Assembly: GCA_945882315.1 (NCBI GenBank)
Contig: CAMCWB010000004.1
Coordinates: 33,668 to 97,667, forward strand
Length of the DNA: 64,000 nt
Reading direction: 5' to 3'
From: Bauldia litoralis
Lineage (GTDB): Bacteria; Pseudomonadota; Alphaproteobacteria; Rhizobiales; Kaistiaceae
Below, one piece after another: positions 19,490-29,553 of the stretch (positions are counted from its first letter, which is position 1; the number at the start of each line of letters is the position of its first letter). The notes beneath the pieces are model-generated. The model made no database searches. It had not been told where the DNA came from and saw only the letters and a list, made by a program, of their open reading frames with translations. Made by a program: the position numbers and the translations under genes.

Positions 19490-20926
19490 ATGTCAGAGAC
19501 CGTCGTCACCCGTTTCGCCCCCTCGCCCACCGGCTACCTCCATATCGGCGGCGCCCGGACGGCGCTGTTCAACTGGCTTTACGCCCGGCACACCGGCGGC
19601 AAGATGCTGCTCCGGATCGAGGATACCGATCGCGAGCGCTCGACCGATGCGGCGATCACGGCGATCATCGAGGGGCTGGAATGGCTGGGGCTCAATTGCG
19701 ATGGCGAGCCGCTCTACCAGTTCGCCCGGGCCGACCGGCATCGCGAGGTGGCCGAGCAACTCCTGGCGAGCGGCAAGGCCTACCGCGCCTATGAGACGCC
19801 GGAGGAATTGAACGACATGCGCGCCAAGGCGCGCGCCGAAGGCCGCTCGCCGCGCTACGAGGGCCGCTGGCGCGATGCCGATCCGTCCGAGGCGCAGTCG
19901 GGCGCGCCGTTCGTCGTCCGGCTCAAGGCGCCGCGCGAGGGCGAGACGGTGATCGAGGATCGCGTCCAGGGCCGCGTCGCCTTCCCGAACAGCGACCTCG
20001 ACGATTTCATCATCCTGCGTTCCGACGGGACGCCGACCTACATGCACGCCGTCGTCGTCGACGACCACGACATGGGCGTCACCCACATCATCCGTGGCGA
20101 CGACCATCTGACCAATGGCGGCCGGCAGAAGATCCTGTTCGATGCGATGGGCTGGCATGTGCCGGTGATGGCACATATCCCGCTGATCCACGGGCCGGAC
20201 GGTGCCAAGCTCTCCAAGCGCCACGGCGCCCTCGGCGTCGACGCCTACCGCGCCATGGGCTACCTGCCGGAAGCGATGCGGAACTACCTGGTCCGCCTCG
20301 GCTGGTCGCATGGCGACGACGAGATCATGTCGACGGAACAGATGATCGACTGGTTCGACATCGACGCGATCAACCGCGGTGCGGCGCGTTTCGATTTCGC
20401 CAAGCTCGAAAGCGTCAACGCACATTACCTCCGCCAGATGGGCGACGATGCGCTGACCGATTTCCTGCTGTCCGAGCTCGACAAGCTCGCCAAGGGAGAA
20501 GCCTTCGAGGCGCGCCTCGACGAAACCCGCAAGGCTCAGCTTCGGGCCGCGATGCCGCATCTCAAGGACCGCGCGAAGACGCTGACCGACCTGATGCAGG
20601 CGGCCGAGTTCATCGTCGCGACGCGGCCGTTGCCGGTCGACGAGGCGGCGGCGAAACTCCTCGACGCGGAGGCGCGCGTCCTTCTCGGCAAGGTCTCCGG
20701 GGTCCTCGCGGGCGCCGGCGACTGGAGGCTCGAAACGCTCGAGCCGGCGGTCAAGGCTTTCGCCGAAGCGGAAGGCCTGAAGCTCGGCAAGATCGCCCAG
20801 CCGCTACGGGCCGCGCTGACGGGAAGGACGACCTCGCCCGGCATCTTCGACGTGCTGACCATCCTCGGCCGCGACGAAAGCCTGGCGCGCATCGCCGACC
20901 AGACCATAGGTCATACAGCACCGTGA
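19490..20926 (+). CDS. gltX: Glutamyl-tRNA synthetase
   Basis: This 478-residue class I synthetase attaches glutamate to tRNA-Glu. HIGH is in [15 protein letters not shown] near the N terminus, and KMSKS is in [15 protein letters not shown] near residue 245. I chose the ATG giving MSETVV; the GTG three codons earlier is less likely. The C-terminal anticodon-binding domain is full length. With glnS in the same window, this enzyme could be the discriminating type, but a second gltX and gatCAB elsewhere cannot be excluded. Confidence 0.96.
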   Translation: MSETVVTRFAPSPTGYLHIGGARTALFNWLYARHTGGKMLLRIEDTDRERSTDAAITAIIEGLEWLGLNCDGEPLYQFARADRHREVAEQLLASGKAYRAYETPEELNDMRAKARAEGRSPRYEGRWRDADPSEAQSGAPFVVRLKAPREGETVIEDRVQGRVAFPNSDLDDFIILRSDGTPTYMHAVVVDDHDMGVTHIIRGDDHLTNGGRQKILFDAMGWHVPVMAHIPLIHGPDGAKLSKRHGALGVDAYRAMGYLPEAMRNYLVRLGWSHGDDEIMSTEQMIDWFDIDAINRGAARFDFAKLESVNAHYLRQMGDDALTDFLLSELDKLAKGEAFEARLDETRKAQLRAAMPHLKDRAKTLTDLMQAAEFIVATRPLPVDEAAAKLLDAEARVLLGKVSGVLAGAGDWRLETLEPAVKAFAEAEGLKLGKIAQPLRAALTGRTTSPGIFDVLTILGRDESLARIADQTIGHTAP

Positions 20927-21179
20927 CCGCGGGCGGACTTATGCAGAATTTCTCCTGCTGGCGCCTGCGCGGCCTGTCGGAATCATTGCGAAAACAAAGC
21001 TATTGCCTCGGCTCCGCGCGGGGTGCGGCTCGCGCTTAAGCATGGACTTGCCGCGCCGCAGCAAATAAACTGGCTGGGTCATTCGGCCGTCCTCCCCACC
21101 CTGCCGGTTTCAAAGCCTTTGGCGCCGCAAACGTGCGGGACGGGAGACTGCCCGAATCCTGGGGGACCGGAGCGTATTT

Positions 21180-22472
21180 ATGAGCAATAAGACCGCTACT
21201 CTTACAATCGGCAACGAAAGCTGGGACTTCAACGTTCTCCCTGGCACGGTAGGGCCGGAAGTCGTCGACATCGGCAGCCTCTACGCGAAAACCGGCCGCT
21301 TTACCTATGATCAGGGCTTCACCTCGACGGCCGCCTGCGAATCCAAGATCTGCTACATCGACGGCGACGCCGGCATCCTGGAATATCGCGGCTATCCGAT
21401 CGAGCAGCTCGCGGAGCAGAGCGATTTCCTCGAGGTCTGCTATCTGCTGCTCTACGGTGAACTGCCGACTGCGGCGCAGAAGGCCGATTTCGACCACCGC
21501 GTGACCTATCACACGATGGTTCATGAGCAGATGAGCCGCTTCTTCACCGGCTTCCGCCGTGACGCCCATCCGATGGCGATCATGGTCGCTTCCGTCGGCG
21601 CGCTTTCGGCTTTCTATCATGACTCGACCGATATCGCCGATCCGCACCAACGGATGGTCGCGTCGCTTCGCATGATCGCAAAGATCCCGACGCTGGCGGC
21701 GATGGCCTTCAAATACCATGTCGGTCAGCCCTTCGTTTACCCGCTCAACTCGCTCGACTATTCGGCGAACTTCCTGCGCATGTGCTTCGCGGTGCCCTGC
21801 GAGGAGTACAAGGTGAACCCGGTTCTGGCGCGCGCCATGGACCGCATCTTCATCCTCCATGCCGAGCATGAGCAGAACGCCTCGACCTCAACGGTCCGCC
21901 TCGCCGGCTCGTCGGGCGCCAATCCGTTTGCCTGCATCGCGGCGGGCTGCGCCTGCCTCTGGGGCCCGGCGCATGGCGGCGCCAACGAAGCGGCGCTGAA
22001 CATGCTCCAGCAGATAGGCACCGCCGATCGTATTCCGGAATATGTTGCGAAGGCCAAGGACAAGAACGATCCGTTCCGCCTGATGGGCTTCGGTCATCGC
22101 GTCTACAAAAACTACGATCCGCGCGCCAAGATCATGCAGAAGACCTGCCACGAGGTCCTCGCGGAACTCGGCATCCAGGACGATCCGCTGCTCGAGGTCG
22201 CCATGGAGCTCGAGAAGATCGCGCTCCACGACGAGTATTTCATCGAGAAGAAGCTCTACCCGAATGTCGACTTTTATTCGGGCATCATCCTCAAGGCGAT
22301 GGGCTTCCCGACCACGATGTTCACGGTGCTGTTCGCCGTCGCCCGTACGGTCGGCTGGATCGCCCAGTGGAAGGAGATGATCGAGGATCCGGGCCAGCGC
22401 ATCGGCCGTCCGCGCCAGCTCTATACCGGCCAGACGCGTCGCGACTACATCCCGGTTTCCAAGCGCCGCTGA
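21180..22472 (+). CDS. gltA: Citrate synthase
   Basis: This 430-residue type II citrate synthase condenses acetyl-CoA and oxaloacetate at the entry of the TCA cycle. The catalytic residues are in place: His in [13 protein letters not shown], His in [16 protein letters not shown] and Asp in PNVDFYSG. The N-terminal extension and the length fit the hexameric, NADH-sensitive Gram-negative form. The 253 bases upstream probably hold its promoter. A hairpin follows the stop. Confidence 0.97.
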   Translation: MSNKTATLTIGNESWDFNVLPGTVGPEVVDIGSLYAKTGRFTYDQGFTSTAACESKICYIDGDAGILEYRGYPIEQLAEQSDFLEVCYLLLYGELPTAAQKADFDHRVTYHTMVHEQMSRFFTGFRRDAHPMAIMVASVGALSAFYHDSTDIADPHQRMVASLRMIAKIPTLAAMAFKYHVGQPFVYPLNSLDYSANFLRMCFAVPCEEYKVNPVLARAMDRIFILHAEHEQNASTSTVRLAGSSGANPFACIAAGCACLWGPAHGGANEAALNMLQQIGTADRIPEYVAKAKDKNDPFRLMGFGHRVYKNYDPRAKIMQKTCHEVLAELGIQDDPLLEVAMELEKIALHDEYFIEKKLYPNVDFYSGIILKAMGFPTTMFTVLFAVARTVGWIAQWKEMIEDPGQRIGRPRQLYTGQTRRDYIPVSKRR

Positions 22473-22477
22473 CGCCC

Positions 22478-22498
22478 AGAGCGCGTGGATCGCGCTCT
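22478..22498 (+). terminator. Hairpin after gltA
   Basis: AGAGCGCG-tggat-CGCGCTCT is a perfect 8-base-pair stem 5 bases after the gltA stop. No T-tract follows, so it is a candidate terminator or 3' end stabiliser. Confidence 0.5.
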
Positions 22499-22510
22499 AC
22501 ACTATTGAAT

Positions 22511-22555
22511 GAGATCACGCTTCAGGCTGAATCAGCCTGAAGCGATAGTGATCTC
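22511..22555. repeat. Long palindrome overlapping the lpxB 3' end
   Basis: Nested inverted repeats are visible: GAGATCAC (22511-22518) pairs with GTGATCTC (22548-22555), and the inner GCTTCAGGCTGA pairs with TCAGCCTGAAGC, leaving only an A and GATA unpaired. The lpxB stop (22522-22524) and its last residues lie inside it. It probably acts as a shared terminator hairpin between convergent gltA and lpxB, and may be a dispersed repeat. Confidence 0.7.
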
Positions 22556-23730
22556 GCGACGGTTTCGATCACGGTTTCGGCGGCACGGGCGCTCGGCGTC
22601 GTGCCGCCGATTTCCATCAGGGCATCGAGCCTTGCAAAGGCTTCCGTCTGACGGCGACGCTCCGCCGTATCCGAAAGAAGCGGCTTGAGGGCCGCGCTCA
22701 GGCGCTCAGGCGTGCTCTGCCAATCGACAAATTCCGGGACGACATTCTCGCCGATGACCAGATTGGCGAGGACGATCGTCTTTGCCCGGAACACCAGCCT
22801 GATCCACTGGAAGAGCGGATCGATCCGGTAGGCGACGACCATCGGAATGCCGGCCAGCGCCAGTTCCAAGGTCACGGTGCCTGACGCGGCCAGAGCCGCA
22901 TCGGCCCGGCGAAAGGCCGCGAATTTCGCCGCCTCGCCCTCGACGATGGTGGGCGTCACGGGCCAGTCCGCGACGCCGGCCCGGATCTCACCGGCCAGAT
23001 GGCTGACGGCGGGAAGGACGACTTCAAGTGGCCCAGCCGTCTCGACAACCCGCCGCAGGGTTTCGCCGAAGGGCTTGAGGAGACGCCTGATCTCGGAGCG
23101 GCGGCTGCCGGGCAGAACGACCAGGACCGGCGGCCGGCCGGCTTGCAGGGCCGGCCTCTCGCCCGGCGCCGGGCGAAGTTCGGCGATGCGCTCGGTGAGC
23201 GAATGGCCGACATAGGTGCAGGGCGGTCCGCCGAGGCTAGCGCTCACCTCGGGCTCGAAGGGAAGCACAGCGAGCACGCGATCGATGAAAGCAGCCATCT
23301 TGGCCGCCCTGCCCGGCCGATAGGCCCAGACCGACGGCAGGACGTAATGCAGCGTCGTAATCGACGGGTCGGCGGCACGCACCTTCTTCGCCACCGTGAG
23401 GCTGAAATCGGGGACGTCGATCGTGACCAGCACGTCCGGCCGCGCGGCGAGCACGGCGCGCGCCGTCTCGCGCTGGCGCCGGATAAGATTGGGAATCTGC
23501 GTCACGACCGCGGCGACGCCGTGCAGGCCGATCTCGTGCATGGGAAAGAGCGACCGGAGACCGAGCGCCGCCATGCGGCTGCCGCCGACGCCGAGGAAGT
23601 GCACCTTGCCGCCGAGGCGTTCCGCAAGGGCGCGCATCAGGCCGGCGCCGAGCTGGTCGCCAGATTCCTCGCCGGCCAGGAGGAAGACCGTGAACGGGCG
23701 TGGCGAGCCTCCCCCGGCCGGATCGCTCAT
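22522..23730 (-). CDS. lpxB: Lipid-A-disaccharide synthase
   Basis: This 402-residue GT19 glycosyltransferase joins UDP-diacylglucosamine and lipid X to form the lipid A disaccharide. The N-terminal VFLLAGEESGDQLGAGLMRAL and the later LPGSRRSEIRRLL and SGTVTLELALAGIPMVVAYR segments are characteristic. The start overlaps the lpxI stop (ATGA). The last residues (SLSLQADSA) are encoded by the palindrome at 22511-22555, so the C terminus may have been modified by that insertion. Confidence 0.96.
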   Translation of the reverse strand: MSDPAGGGSPRPFTVFLLAGEESGDQLGAGLMRALAERLGGKVHFLGVGGSRMAALGLRSLFPMHEIGLHGVAAVVTQIPNLIRRQRETARAVLAARPDVLVTIDVPDFSLTVAKKVRAADPSITTLHYVLPSVWAYRPGRAAKMAAFIDRVLAVLPFEPEVSASLGGPPCTYVGHSLTERIAELRPAPGERPALQAGRPPVLVVLPGSRRSEIRRLLKPFGETLRRVVETAGPLEVVLPAVSHLAGEIRAGVADWPVTPTIVEGEAAKFAAFRRADAALAASGTVTLELALAGIPMVVAYRIDPLFQWIRLVFRAKTIVLANLVIGENVVPEFVDWQSTPERLSAALKPLLSDTAERRRQTEAFARLDALMEIGGTTPSARAAETVIETVARSLSLQADSA

Positions 23731-24596
23731 GGCGTCGCCTGGAGCTCGACCGCGTGGATGAAGAGGCCTGCGGCCTTGGCGCGCCGGATCGTCTCGCTGC
23801 GGTCGATGATCATGACCCGGCCGGCCTCTACCGCGATTCCGGCAAGGCCGGCGGCGGCGGCGTGCGTGACCGTGTCGGGGCCGATGGTCGGCATGTCGAC
23901 GCGAAGATCCTGCTGCGGCTTGGCGCATTTGGCGAGCGCGCCGCCCGGCGCGGCGAAGCGGATGCGCCCCGCCTCGCGCAAGGATGCGACGCGCGCCAGC
24001 ATCGCGTCTGTGCCTTCGGCGCCTTCCAGCGCGACGATGCGGCCGCCGATCGCCACCGCCGCCTGTCCGGCGTCGAGAAGGCCGATCCGGCCCGCAGCCT
24101 CGATCGCCAGATGGGCGTCGGAAAGATGCTGGGATGACGGGCTGCCCGCGAGCGTGCCCGCCGGCGCGACGAGATCGGCGGCGATCTGATGGGCGCCGAT
24201 CACCGAATAGCCGCGCGCCTCGATGAAGCGGACCACGCCGGTCAGCACCGTATTGTCGCCGCTGGTGATGATGGAGAGGATTTCCGGCAGGGCCTTCACC
24301 GTGCCCATGTCGAGCTTGAGGAGCCGGAAGTCCGGCCTGACGCGGACGCCACCGACCAGGACGACGTCGCGGGTGCCGTGTTCGGAGAGCAGTCTTTCAA
24401 GGCGCCCGATCTGGCCCCAGCTGAAATGCTCATGCGGGAGATTGCCGAAATCGGCGTCGGCCTCGCCTTCTATGCCGAGGACCAGCGTCCGCCGCCCGGC
24501 GCCCTGGGCCGCCTTGGCGACATGGAGGGGAACCGACCCGCCCCCCGCTATGATGGCCAGCGGCCGGTCAGGCGGGAGGGCCATCGTATCGCCCAT
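23727..24596 (-). CDS. lpxI: UDP-2,3-diacylglucosamine pyrophosphatase LpxI
   Basis: This 289-residue DUF1009/LpxI-type protein hydrolyses UDP-2,3-diacylglucosamine to lipid X. In many alphaproteobacteria LpxI replaces the LpxH enzyme of E. coli. Visible features are LAIIAGGGSVPLHVAKAA, EGEADADFGNLPHEHFSWGQIGRL cut into two adjacent blocks, ALPEILSIITSGDN, and DMPTIGPDTV near the end. The start lies 3 bases after the lpxA stop. Its position between lpxA and lpxB fits the pathway order. Confidence 0.94.
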   Translation of the reverse strand: MGDTMALPPDRPLAIIAGGGSVPLHVAKAAQGAGRRTLVLGIEGEADADFGNLPHEHFSWGQIGRLERLLSEHGTRDVVLVGGVRVRPDFRLLKLDMGTVKALPEILSIITSGDNTVLTGVVRFIEARGYSVIGAHQIAADLVAPAGTLAGSPSSQHLSDAHLAIEAAGRIGLLDAGQAAVAIGGRIVALEGAEGTDAMLARVASLREAGRIRFAAPGGALAKCAKPQQDLRVDMPTIGPDTVTHAAAAGLAGIAVEAGRVMIIDRSETIRRAKAAGLFIHAVELQATP

Positions 24597-24599
24597 CCC

Positions 24600-25391
24600 T
24601 CAATCGCGCGGCTTGCAGAGGGGGCGATCGCCGCCCGCCCGGATGAACTCGACGATCTGCATAACGGCCGGCACCGAGGCGAAATCCGTGGAGACGATGT
24701 CGATGCGCTCGGAGAGCGTGCCGCCGCCGTTGAAGATCGCCTGATAGGCGGCGCGGAGCGCGTGGATCGTCGGGCGGTCGAAACCACGCCGCTTGAGGCC
24801 GACAATGTTCAGGCCGGCGAGTTCGGCGCGCTGGCCGATGGCAGCGGCAAAGGGAATGACATCGGTGACGACGATCGAAAGGGCCGCGATGAAAACATGC
24901 GGGCCGATGCGGGAGCGCTGCTGGGCGCCCGAATGGCCGCTGAAGATCGCATAGTCGCCGACGACGACATGGCCGCCGAGCGCCGCATGATTGACGAGGA
25001 TGACGTTGTTGCCGACCTCGCAATCGTGAGCGACATGCGAGCCACCCATCAGGAAGCAGTTCGACCCGACGCGGGTCACGCCCCGGCCGCGCGCGGTGCC
25101 GCGATGGACGGTGGCTTGCTCGCGGATCAGGCATCGCTCGCCGATCTCGACGGAGGTCTCCTCGTCACGATAGCTCAGATCCTGCGGTGGCCCGCCGATG
25201 ACGGCGAAGGGCGACAGCCGGGTGCCGGCGCCGATCCTGGTCCTGCCCTCGACGACGACATGGTCGCCGACCACAACTTCCTCGCCGAGCTCGACATCGG
25301 GGCCGACAATGGAAAACGCGCCGATCTTTACGCCGGCACCGAGGCGGGCGCGCTCGTCAACGATTGCCGTCTTGTGGATCTCGATGGCCAT
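24600..25391 (-). CDS. lpxA: UDP-N-acetylglucosamine acyltransferase
   Basis: This 263-residue left-handed beta-helix enzyme adds the first 3-hydroxyacyl chain to UDP-GlcNAc. Hexapeptide repeats run from about residue 5 to 185. The catalytic region has VGSNCFLMGGSHVAHDCEVG (His in SHVAHD), followed by NVILVNHAALGGHV. The helical C-terminal domain (GLNIVGLKRRGF) separates it from LpxD. The start codon lies 8 bases after fabZ with little Shine-Dalgarno, suggesting coupling. Confidence 0.96.
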   Translation of the reverse strand: MAIEIHKTAIVDERARLGAGVKIGAFSIVGPDVELGEEVVVGDHVVVEGRTRIGAGTRLSPFAVIGGPPQDLSYRDEETSVEIGERCLIREQATVHRGTARGRGVTRVGSNCFLMGGSHVAHDCEVGNNVILVNHAALGGHVVVGDYAIFSGHSGAQQRSRIGPHVFIAALSIVVTDVIPFAAAIGQRAELAGLNIVGLKRRGFDRPTIHALRAAYQAIFNGGGTLSERIDIVSTDFASVPAVMQIVEFIRAGGDRPLCKPRD

Positions 25392-25399
25392 GCGCTTGT

Positions 25400-25855
25400 C
25401 TAGTCCGATATCAGGGCGCTGATCACGGCCTCGGCGACCTTGCTGTCGCCAACCCAGGCCTCGCCGGAAAACTTCCAGACATTGGTACGGTAGCGGATCT
25501 GCCTGAGGCGGTAATGCAGCGTATCGCCCGGTACGACCGGCTTGCGGAATTTGGCGGACTCGATGGTCATGAAATAGACGAGCTTGGGACTGCCGACATT
25601 GCGCGCATGCAGGCACATCGCGCCGGCTGTCTGCGCCATGCCCTCGACGAGCAGCACGCCGGGCATGATCGGACGACCGGGAAAATGTCCCGCAAAGTAA
25701 GGCTCGTTGATCGTGACGTTCTTGATGCCGGTGCCGCTCTTGTCGCCGTCGATGTCGATGATGCGGTCGATGAGCAGGAACGGATAGCGATGCGGCAGGA
25801 GCTCCATCAGGCGGCCGATATCGATTACGTCGAGCTGCCTGGCCATTTCATTCAT
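25400..25855 (-). CDS. fabZ: 3-hydroxyacyl-ACP dehydratase FabZ
   Basis: This 151-residue hot-dog dehydratase removes water from 3-hydroxyacyl-ACP in fatty acid synthesis. Catalytic His57 ([13 protein letters not shown]) and Glu71 (LLVEGMAQ) are present. Its start overlaps the lpxD stop by 8 bases. The lpxD-fabZ-lpxA order balances membrane phospholipid and lipid A use of the same 3-hydroxyacyl-ACP pool. Confidence 0.97.
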   Translation of the reverse strand: MNEMARQLDVIDIGRLMELLPHRYPFLLIDRIIDIDGDKSGTGIKNVTINEPYFAGHFPGRPIMPGVLLVEGMAQTAGAMCLHARNVGSPKLVYFMTIESAKFRKPVVPGDTLHYRLRQIRYRTNVWKFSGEAWVGDSKVAEAVISALISD

Positions 25856-26924
25856 CGGGGATTTCCTCCTTCTTGTCGTTTGCCCCGCCGTCGCCTCCCC
25901 GCCTCGCCGTCAGGCGGCGGAGCGTCTGGTTCTCTCGCAGCCATTCCTTGATCGGATGGGCCGGGATTCCGCCCCAGCGTGCGCCCTCGGGAACATCGGT
26001 CCCGACCGCGCTACTGGCAGCAATAACCGCGCCCCTGCCAATGGTTACATTGTCGCGCACGCCGACTTTTCCGCCGAGCATGACGGAATCGCCGATCGTC
26101 ACGCTGCCGGAGATTCCGACATGGCCGGCGACCAGGCATTTCCTGCCGAGAACGACGTTGTGTGCGATCTGAACTAGGTTGTCGATCTTGGTGCCCTCGC
26201 CGATCACCGTGTCGCGGATGCTGCCTCGGTCGATAGTGGTGTTGGCGCCGATCTCGACGTCGTCCTGGATGATCACCCTGCCGATCTGGACGATCTTCAG
26301 GTGTCTTTCCGCGCCGGGGATATACCCGAAGCCGTCCTGGCCGATGCAGGTACCCGAATGGATGACGACGCGATCGCCGACAAGCGCGTTGGTGATGACG
26401 GCGTTCGACCCGACGGCGCAGTCGCGGCCGAGCCGGACGCTGGGCCCGATGACCGCGCCGGCCGAGACCAAGCTGCCGCGCCCGATCTCCGCGCCGGGGC
26501 CGACGACTGCTCCGGCCTCGACGATGCAGCCGTCTTCAAGCCTTGCGGTCGCGTGGATCTCCGCCCGTGGTGACACACCCGCGGTGGCAAGCATCGGCTG
26601 TGGCCGCATCGCGGCCGGGTAGAGCGCCGCCGCCACCATGGCAAAGGCCTCGTGGGGACGCCTCGTTTCGAGGGCGACCGTATCCGGCGGGACGAGCGGC
26701 ACGTCGCGGGCATTGCAGAAGCAGGCGCCCGCGGCGCTGGCCGCAAGCGCGTCCGCATAACGGCGGCTTTCCAAAAAGGCGATATCCTGCGGACCCGCGG
26801 AAGACAGCGGCGCAACGCCGCTGATGATCCGGCCGGTCGCGCCTCGCGGCACTGCGCCAGTGAGTTCCGCAATCTCGGAAATCGTCAACGCCGTCGGCGC
26901 AGGAAAGAAAACTGAATCCGTCAT
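25848..26924 (-). CDS. lpxD: UDP-3-O-acylglucosamine N-acyltransferase
   Basis: This predicted 358-residue protein adds the N-linked 3-hydroxyacyl chain to UDP-3-O-acylglucosamine. The N-terminal uridine-binding domain covers about residues 1-110, and the hexapeptide beta-helix covers about 115-320. The catalytic His lies in the [20 protein letters not shown] region. I chose the ATG at 26924; a GTG two codons upstream is possible. The tail is short and charged. A terminator separates it from bamA, so the lpx genes may have their own promoter. Confidence 0.95.
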   Translation of the reverse strand: MTDSVFFPAPTALTISEIAELTGAVPRGATGRIISGVAPLSSAGPQDIAFLESRRYADALAASAAGACFCNARDVPLVPPDTVALETRRPHEAFAMVAAALYPAAMRPQPMLATAGVSPRAEIHATARLEDGCIVEAGAVVGPGAEIGRGSLVSAGAVIGPSVRLGRDCAVGSNAVITNALVGDRVVIHSGTCIGQDGFGYIPGAERHLKIVQIGRVIIQDDVEIGANTTIDRGSIRDTVIGEGTKIDNLVQIAHNVVLGRKCLVAGHVGISGSVTIGDSVMLGGKVGVRDNVTIGRGAVIAASSAVGTDVPEGARWGGIPAHPIKEWLRENQTLRRLTARRGGDGGANDKKEEIPDE

Positions 26925-26938
26925 AAACACCGACCGAC

Positions 26939-26972
26939 GAAAGAAAAGGGCCGCCGAATACCGACGGCCCTT
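26939..26972 (-). terminator. Rho-independent terminator after bamA
   Basis: On the minus strand AAGGGCCG...CGGCCCTT (26972-26947), with a few unpaired central bases, is followed by a TTTTCTTT tract. It lies 21 bases after the bamA stop and 22 bases before the lpxD start. Confidence 0.8.
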
Positions 26973-26993
26973 ATAGCACTCTCAGACGATCGC

Positions 26994-29327
26994 CTAGAAC
27001 TGGGTACCAGCGCTGAAGCGGAAGACCTGCGTCTCGTCGTAGTCTTCCTTGGTGATCGGATAGGCGAAGTCGGCGCGCAACAGGCCGAAGGGCGAGGCCC
27101 AGAGGACCGAGGCACCAACCGAAGAGCGGATAGACGCGTCGTCGCTCACTGCGTTATCGGTGTCGACGCCGAACAGAGTGCCCGCATCGGCGAAGACCGC
27201 GCCACGCAGACCGAAATCCGACGGCACTAACGGCATCGGGAACTGAACTTCCGCCGTCGCCGCTACATAGTTCTTGCCGCCGAGCGGCAGGCCGTCGTCA
27301 TCATACGCCAGTTTCTGGTCACGAGCGCCCATGCCGTAGGACGCGAAGCCGCGGACCGTCTCGCCACCCTTGAAGAAGTTGTTACGGATGTCGACGTCTT
27401 CGCCAAGCCCCGTGATATTGCCGCCCTGAAGGCGGACAAAGCCGACAATGTTGCTGTCGTAAAGAAGCTCGTGATAGTAGCGCAAATCCGCCACCGACTT
27501 CACATAGCGCGAATCGCCGCCGACGCCGGCAAAATCCTGATTGAACTTGGCATAGGCGCCGTTCCGCGGATCCTGCGGATTGTCGATTGTCGAGTAAGTC
27601 AGGCCGTAGCCGATCGACGAGGTAATAAAGTTACCTTCTTCATAGTAGCCATCGTTGCCCGGGTCCGTGTTCGCCTGATCGAGAACATTAGTGAACTCGT
27701 CGTAGGCGAGCTTGTAGTTCAGGGACAGGTTCAGATCGTCGGTGATCGGAAGACCGAGGCGAACGCCGCCCCCGTATGACTTCAGATCATAAGGACGGTT
27801 ATCCGAATTGTCGGAGTTTTTCCCATAGACGTCGAAACCGGCCGACACCCGATAACCGAGGAAATAAGGATCGGTGAAAGACACATTGAAGTTATTCGTC
27901 TCGTCACCCATGCCGTAGGAGACCTTCAAGGCCTGCCCGCGACCGAGGAAGTTCTTCTCGGTCATCGAAATCTCGGCGATGAAACCCTCATCGGTCGAAT
28001 AGCCGCCGCCGACCGAGAACGAACCGGTTGCATCCTCGACCACCGAGACATTGATGATCACGCGATCCGGCTGGGAACCCGGCTCCGTCGAGATGGCGAC
28101 GGTTTTGAAGAAGCCCAGGCCGCGCAGACGACGCTCGGCCCGATCCACGAGAACGCGATTGTAGGCATCGCCCTCGGACATATCGAACTCGCGACGGATG
28201 ACGTAGTCGCGAGTCTTCGTGTTGCCGTAGACGTCGATACGCTCGACATAAACGCGCGGACCTTCATCGATCAGCAGCGTCACGGCGATGGTCGCGTTGT
28301 CGTAGTTGCGGTCGCCGCGCGGGCGGACCTGGGCGAAGGCGTAGCCGTGCCGCGACAATTCGATGGTGATGTCTTCGATCGTGCGCTCGACGAGCGTCGC
28401 GTTGAAGACCTTGCCCTCTTTGATCTTGACCAGGCGATAGAGCGAGTTGACATCGACGCCGGGGATCGACGAGTCGATCGTCACGCCGGCGAAGCGGTAG
28501 CGCGTCCCCTCCTCGACCGTATAGGTCAGGTGGTAGTTGCCCTCGTCGGTGGTATCGACATCGGTCGAGACGACGCGGAAATCGGCGTAGCCGCTACGCA
28601 TGTAGAAGCGACGCAGCAGCTCTTCATCGGCCTCGACCTTCGCCGGGTCGTAGACGTCCTTGCGGTTGAGCCAGCTCAGCCAATTGGACTTGCGGGTGGC
28701 GATGACACTCTTCAGGCGGCTGTCCGAATAGGCGGAGTTGCCGACGAAGGAAATCGACTTCACGCCGGTCCGGCCGCCTTCGTTGATGACGAACACGACA
28801 TCGACGCGATTGTTTTCAAGCGTGGTGATCTCGCTCTCGACCGTCGCGGTGCTGCGGCCGCTGTGGCCGTAATAGTCCCGCACCCGCTGCACGTCGGCCT
28901 GAAGCTGCGATTCGGTGAGAACACCGCGCGCTTTGGTGTCGACCAGCGTGACGAGGATGTTGCCCTTGATCTTCTTGTTGCCGCGGAAGGTGACGGTGTT
29001 GACCACCTGATTTTCCGAGACGACCACCACAAGCGCGCTGCCGCGCTGGGAAATGTTCACGTCCGAGAAAAGGCCAGTTGCGTAGAGCGCCTTGACCGAC
29101 TCGTCGATGTCGAGGGCGCTGAAGGAAGCGCCGGGCTTGATCGTGACGTAGTTGCGGATCGTGGAAGCCTCGACCCGCTGATTGCCCTGAACGGAGACGC
29201 TGCTGACGACCGCCGCCTGGGCGACCTCTGCCCCGCCGACCCAGCCGGTTCCGCCGAGAACCGGCGCGGCAAAAGTGAGAAGCGCTGCGAAGACTGTCTT
29301 CTGCGCGAAATTTCTCAAGAAATTCAT
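26994..29327 (-). CDS. bamA: Outer membrane protein assembly factor BamA
   Basis: This 777-residue protein inserts beta-barrel proteins into the outer membrane. A signal peptide of about 37 residues is visible (FAQKTVFAALLTFAAPVLG, then VAQAAVVSS). Five POTRA domains cover about residues 38-420, and the C-terminal barrel ends in the canonical aromatic FRFSAGTQF. The later GGETVRGFASYGMG segment matches the VRGF/Y motif of Omp85 loop 6. I chose the start at MNFLRNF; the frame upstream has no export signal. It lies downstream of rseP, as in most proteobacteria. Confidence 0.97.
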   Translation of the reverse strand: MNFLRNFAQKTVFAALLTFAAPVLGGTGWVGGAEVAQAAVVSSVSVQGNQRVEASTIRNYVTIKPGASFSALDIDESVKALYATGLFSDVNISQRGSALVVVVSENQVVNTVTFRGNKKIKGNILVTLVDTKARGVLTESQLQADVQRVRDYYGHSGRSTATVESEITTLENNRVDVVFVINEGGRTGVKSISFVGNSAYSDSRLKSVIATRKSNWLSWLNRKDVYDPAKVEADEELLRRFYMRSGYADFRVVSTDVDTTDEGNYHLTYTVEEGTRYRFAGVTIDSSIPGVDVNSLYRLVKIKEGKVFNATLVERTIEDITIELSRHGYAFAQVRPRGDRNYDNATIAVTLLIDEGPRVYVERIDVYGNTKTRDYVIRREFDMSEGDAYNRVLVDRAERRLRGLGFFKTVAISTEPGSQPDRVIINVSVVEDATGSFSVGGGYSTDEGFIAEISMTEKNFLGRGQALKVSYGMGDETNNFNVSFTDPYFLGYRVSAGFDVYGKNSDNSDNRPYDLKSYGGGVRLGLPITDDLNLSLNYKLAYDEFTNVLDQANTDPGNDGYYEEGNFITSSIGYGLTYSTIDNPQDPRNGAYAKFNQDFAGVGGDSRYVKSVADLRYYHELLYDSNIVGFVRLQGGNITGLGEDVDIRNNFFKGGETVRGFASYGMGARDQKLAYDDDGLPLGGKNYVAATAEVQFPMPLVPSDFGLRGAVFADAGTLFGVDTDNAVSDDASIRSSVGASVLWASPFGLLRADFAYPITKEDYDETQVFRFSAGTQF

Positions 29328-29553
29328 ATGCTTCGAATGCCTTCCCGAACTCGCATGCAATGTCGCCTTGCGATATCCAGATTCGCCCCCCGGGGCCACT
29401 CGACACCGAGGTTTACAGGCTTTTCTGGACCTTGCAAGCGCGCCCCACGTCAGACCCGCCGAATCTGTCGCCCCGTTGCTCAATCGCCACGCATCGAAGC
29501 CTTTTTCGAATGCGAACTCAAATGAATATTATCTGACCAAGTTGCAGGAAAAG

